NCBI GenBank assembly: GCA_046347635.1
Contig: JAXMFT010000005.1
Span: 248,001-312,000 of the forward strand
DNA from: JAGVSZ01 sp019137045
Lineage (GTDB): Bacteria > Pseudomonadota > Gammaproteobacteria > Burkholderiales > SG8-39
Length of the DNA: 64,000 nucleotides
Reading direction: 5' to 3'
This document shows, piece after piece, positions 62,054-64,000 of the stretch. Made by a program: the position numbers and the translations under genes. Each line of letters begins with the position of its first letter. The stretch's first letter is position 1. The notes under the pieces were generated by a model, which was not told the DNA's origin, searched no databases, and saw nothing but the letters and a program-made list of their open reading frames with translations.

Positions 62054-64000
62054 TCATCCCGCGTGGGCGAACGCGGCGCGGATTCGCGCCGTGCGCTCGA
62101 GCCCGTCGAGCGCTGCGAGCACTTTGCGGCGCAGGTCGGGATCGAGCTTCCTCTCCCGCAGGAATCGCCGCGCCACGCGTGCCGCTTCGGCGTCGGTCTG
62201 TCCGCCGAGGAACGCGGCGAGCCAGTGGTTCACGAAGAAGATCTTCCGCTCGCGCCGGAGCTGCGGCAGCCGCGCGAGCGCGCGCCCGAGGTACGGGCGG
62301 GTGAGCGCGGCGTGCTCCACGGTGTTGAACGGCAGGACCGCCTCCTCGATCCAGCTCTCGGCGAGCGATCGATCGTCGAACCACGCCCTGTAGCAAGCCG
62401 CCTTCGCCGCCGCGTCGGCCCGCGCGGCCGCGGCCGCGTATGCGTGGCGGCGGCCGTCGTCGCTCGCGTCGGCCTGCGCCTGCGCCGCGAGCAGGCGCTC
62501 CGCGTCCGGATCGCCGAGCGCGAGCAGCCGCTCGACGATGCGGAACCGCTCGCGCGAGCTGAGGATGACGCCGCGCACGGTTCGCGTACCGGCGAGCAGC
62601 GCCTTTAGCGTCGCCCGCGCTTCCGGCGTCGTGGCCGTGCCCACGTAGGCGCGGAAGTGCGTGATGCGCAGGCCCCGGTCCGGCGCGTCGGTCATGCCGC
62701 GCAGCAACAGCGCCTCGACGCGGGGGGCGACCGCGGCGCGCTGCGCGCCGGAGAGGTACCACCGCAGCGCCGTCTGGACGCGTTCGAGCACGCTCGCGAT
62801 GGTCAGCTCGTCGGTCTCGCGCGCGTCCTGCGCCAGAGCGAGATCGATGTAGGCGAGCGGCGCGAGCCGCGCGTCGCGCACTTCCTCCCACAGCGCGTCG
62901 AGCAACAGCGCGCGCAGGAACGGGTCCCGGATCGCGCCGAGGTCCTCGAGCACCGCGGCGCGGCTCGCCCGATCGAGCGGGAAACGCCCGTACGCGTAGT
63001 CGCCGTGGTTCGCGAAGACGTAGCGTGGCGCACGGGCGCCCGCCAGCTCGCGCACGACCGCGCTGCGACTCTCGAGCGCAACTGCGAGCGTGCGCGCGCC
63101 GCCGTCGCCCGCGACGAGCAGCGCGGTGCGCATCGGCCACACGCCGTCACTGCCGAGCGTGTCCGACTGCGCGAGCGTGAAGCGCGCGATGCGGCCGGCG
63201 CCGTCGGTGCGCCAGGCGGCGCGCACCGTCGGCATCCCGCGCCGCCTGACCCACGCCGCGGCCCACCGAGCGAGCTTGCGGCCGGACGCCCGTTCGAACG
63301 CGCGCACGAGGTCCGCCCAGTCGGCCGCGCCGTACGCGTGCGTCCGGACGAACGCCTGAACCGCGCGCCGGAACACGTCGGCGCCCAGGTAGAACTCGGC
63401 CTGGCGCAGCACCGCCGGCGCCTTGCCGTACACGATGCTGCCGTACGCGGACTTCGCGGCCGACAGGTTGGGCAGGCGCTGCCGGATCGGCGTGGTGCCC
63501 CGCGTCGCGTCCGTGCGGTAGGCGGCGACCTTGAGCTGGTGGAACGCGTTCCAGGCGCTGTGCTCCGGCGTGATCGCCTCCGCGGCCTTGGCGGCCATGA
63601 GGTTGGCGAAGCCTTCCTTCAGCCAGAGGTCGTCGAACCAGCGCATCGTCACCAGGTCGCCGAACCACTGGTGCGCGGTCTCGTGGAAGACGAGCTGCGC
63701 CCGCCGCAGGCGGTCGGCCGCCGCGGGCTCGAAGGGGAACAGCACCGCCTCCTCGCGCAGGAAGGTCGCGCCGGCGTGCTCCATGCCGCCGTAGGGAAAC
63801 TCGGGCACGAGCACCAGGTCGTGCTTCGGAAAGGGGAACGGGAAGGCGAAGTAGTCCGCGCAGAAGCGGAGCGCCGCGCGGTGCAGGCGGAAGACGTCGT
63901 CCGCCTCGACCTGCGCGCGCGCGCGCCGCGACCTGCGCACGAGGATGCGCGCCGCGGGCTGCGGCGCGACGCCCACCGCCCGTTCCTCGAGCGCGGCGAA
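62054..64000 (-). CDS. M1-family metallo-aminopeptidase (5' truncated by window)
   Basis: The frame is open through the right edge, leaving ~648 codons of the C-terminal part. Diagnostic motifs are the substrate-anchoring YGGMEHAGATFL, the zinc site HETAHQWFGDL (H-E-x-x-H) with the third ligand Glu in LWLKEGFANLMA 18 residues on, and SIVYGKAPAVLRQAEFYLG with the catalytic Tyr. An ERAP1-like C-terminal helical domain follows. It removes N-terminal amino acids from peptides; the N-terminus and any signal peptide are outside the window. Confidence 0.92.
   Translation of the reverse strand, partial: FAALEERAVGVAPQPAARILVRRSRRARAQVEADDVFRLHRAALRFCADYFAFPFPFPKHDLVLVPEFPYGGMEHAGATFLREEAVLFPFEPAAADRLRRAQLVFHETAHQWFGDLVTMRWFDDLWLKEGFANLMAAKAAEAITPEHSAWNAFHQLKVAAYRTDATRGTTPIRQRLPNLSAAKSAYGSIVYGKAPAVLRQAEFYLGADVFRRAVQAFVRTHAYGAADWADLVRAFERASGRKLARWAAAWVRRRGMPTVRAAWRTDGAGRIARFTLAQSDTLGSDGVWPMRTALLVAGDGGARTLAVALESRSAVVRELAGARAPRYVFANHGDYAYGRFPLDRASRAAVLEDLGAIRDPFLRALLLDALWEEVRDARLAPLAYIDLALAQDARETDELTIASVLERVQTALRWYLSGAQRAAVAPRVEALLLRGMTDAPDRGLRITHFRAYVGTATTPEARATLKALLAGTRTVRGVILSSRERFRIVERLLALGDPDAERLLAAQAQADASDDGRRHAYAAAAARADAAAKAACYRAWFDDRSLAESWIEEAVLPFNTVEHAALTRPYLGRALARLPQLRRERKIFFVNHWLAAFLGGQTDAEAARVARRFLRERKLDPDLRRKVLAALDGLERTARIRAAFAHAG

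Overview
The window is a GC-rich (roughly 70% by eye), densely packed bacterial chromosome segment. It shows no rRNA, tRNA, CRISPR array, insertion sequence or prophage that I can recognise. Gene content and order point to Betaproteobacteria (Burkholderiales/Rhodocyclales/Nitrosomonadales in the broad sense). The diagnostic blocks are pilG-pilH-pilI-pilJ-chpA followed by yqgE-ruvX-pyrR-pyrB-pyrC', then proC/yggT/yggU/yggS beside pilT-pilU, accB-accC-prmA-DUF3426-pfkB, and porin-glnK-amtB. Genus cannot be decided from the sequence alone.

Layout. 1-5.3 kb: the end of an MdtABC-type RND efflux operon (two RND permeases and an outer-membrane lipoprotein). 5.3-9.3 kb: metH on the minus strand behind a SAM-II-like riboswitch with its own promoter and intrinsic terminator. 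9.3-13.7 kb: rhodanese, MFS carrier, benzoate-CoA-ligase-type enzyme and a FecR-domain protein with a repeat tail. 13.8-16.6 kb: nitrogen operon porin-glnK-amtB with a sigma-54 promoter. 16.8-22.4 kb: ubiK, comM, apaH, plsC, HIT protein, PfkB kinase, DUF3426 protein. 22.4-26.4 kb: prmA, accC, accB, tlpA and a conserved hypothetical. 26.5-34.4 kb: mpl, yqiA-type esterase, RNase II-type exonuclease, TonB, mtgA, corA, MFS. 34.4-38.6 kb: mgtE, mscL, hemL, thiE, rubredoxin. 38.7-48.5 kb: the Pil-Chp chemosensory operon that controls type IV pili. 48.5-52.3 kb: yqgE-ruvX and pyrimidine genes. 52.3-55.5 kb: CREST-family membrane protein, yggU, yggT, proC, yggS. 55.5-57.9 kb: the pilus retraction ATPases pilT and pilU. 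57.9-64 kb: a broken serine hydrolase, an unusual exported TonB-C protein, a small hypothetical, rlmL and a partial M1 aminopeptidase.

The genes mostly work as core modules: methionine/SAM homeostasis (riboswitch plus metH), ammonium uptake under nitrogen control, fatty-acid synthesis (accBC), cell-wall recycling and synthesis (mpl, mtgA), magnesium transport (corA, mgtE), de novo pyrimidine synthesis, and twitching motility (Pil-Chp plus pilTU).

I see no clearly new multi-gene defence or metabolic system. The points most worth a second look are: the metH SAM-II riboswitch with an inserted hairpin and a visible terminator/antiterminator switch; an exported protein with a C-terminal TonB domain; a 7-unit 8-bp tandem repeat ending at the corA ribosome binding site; a FecR protein with a Pro/Gln repeat tail; and seven single-base frame breaks in five conserved genes, which look more like assembly errors than gene decay.
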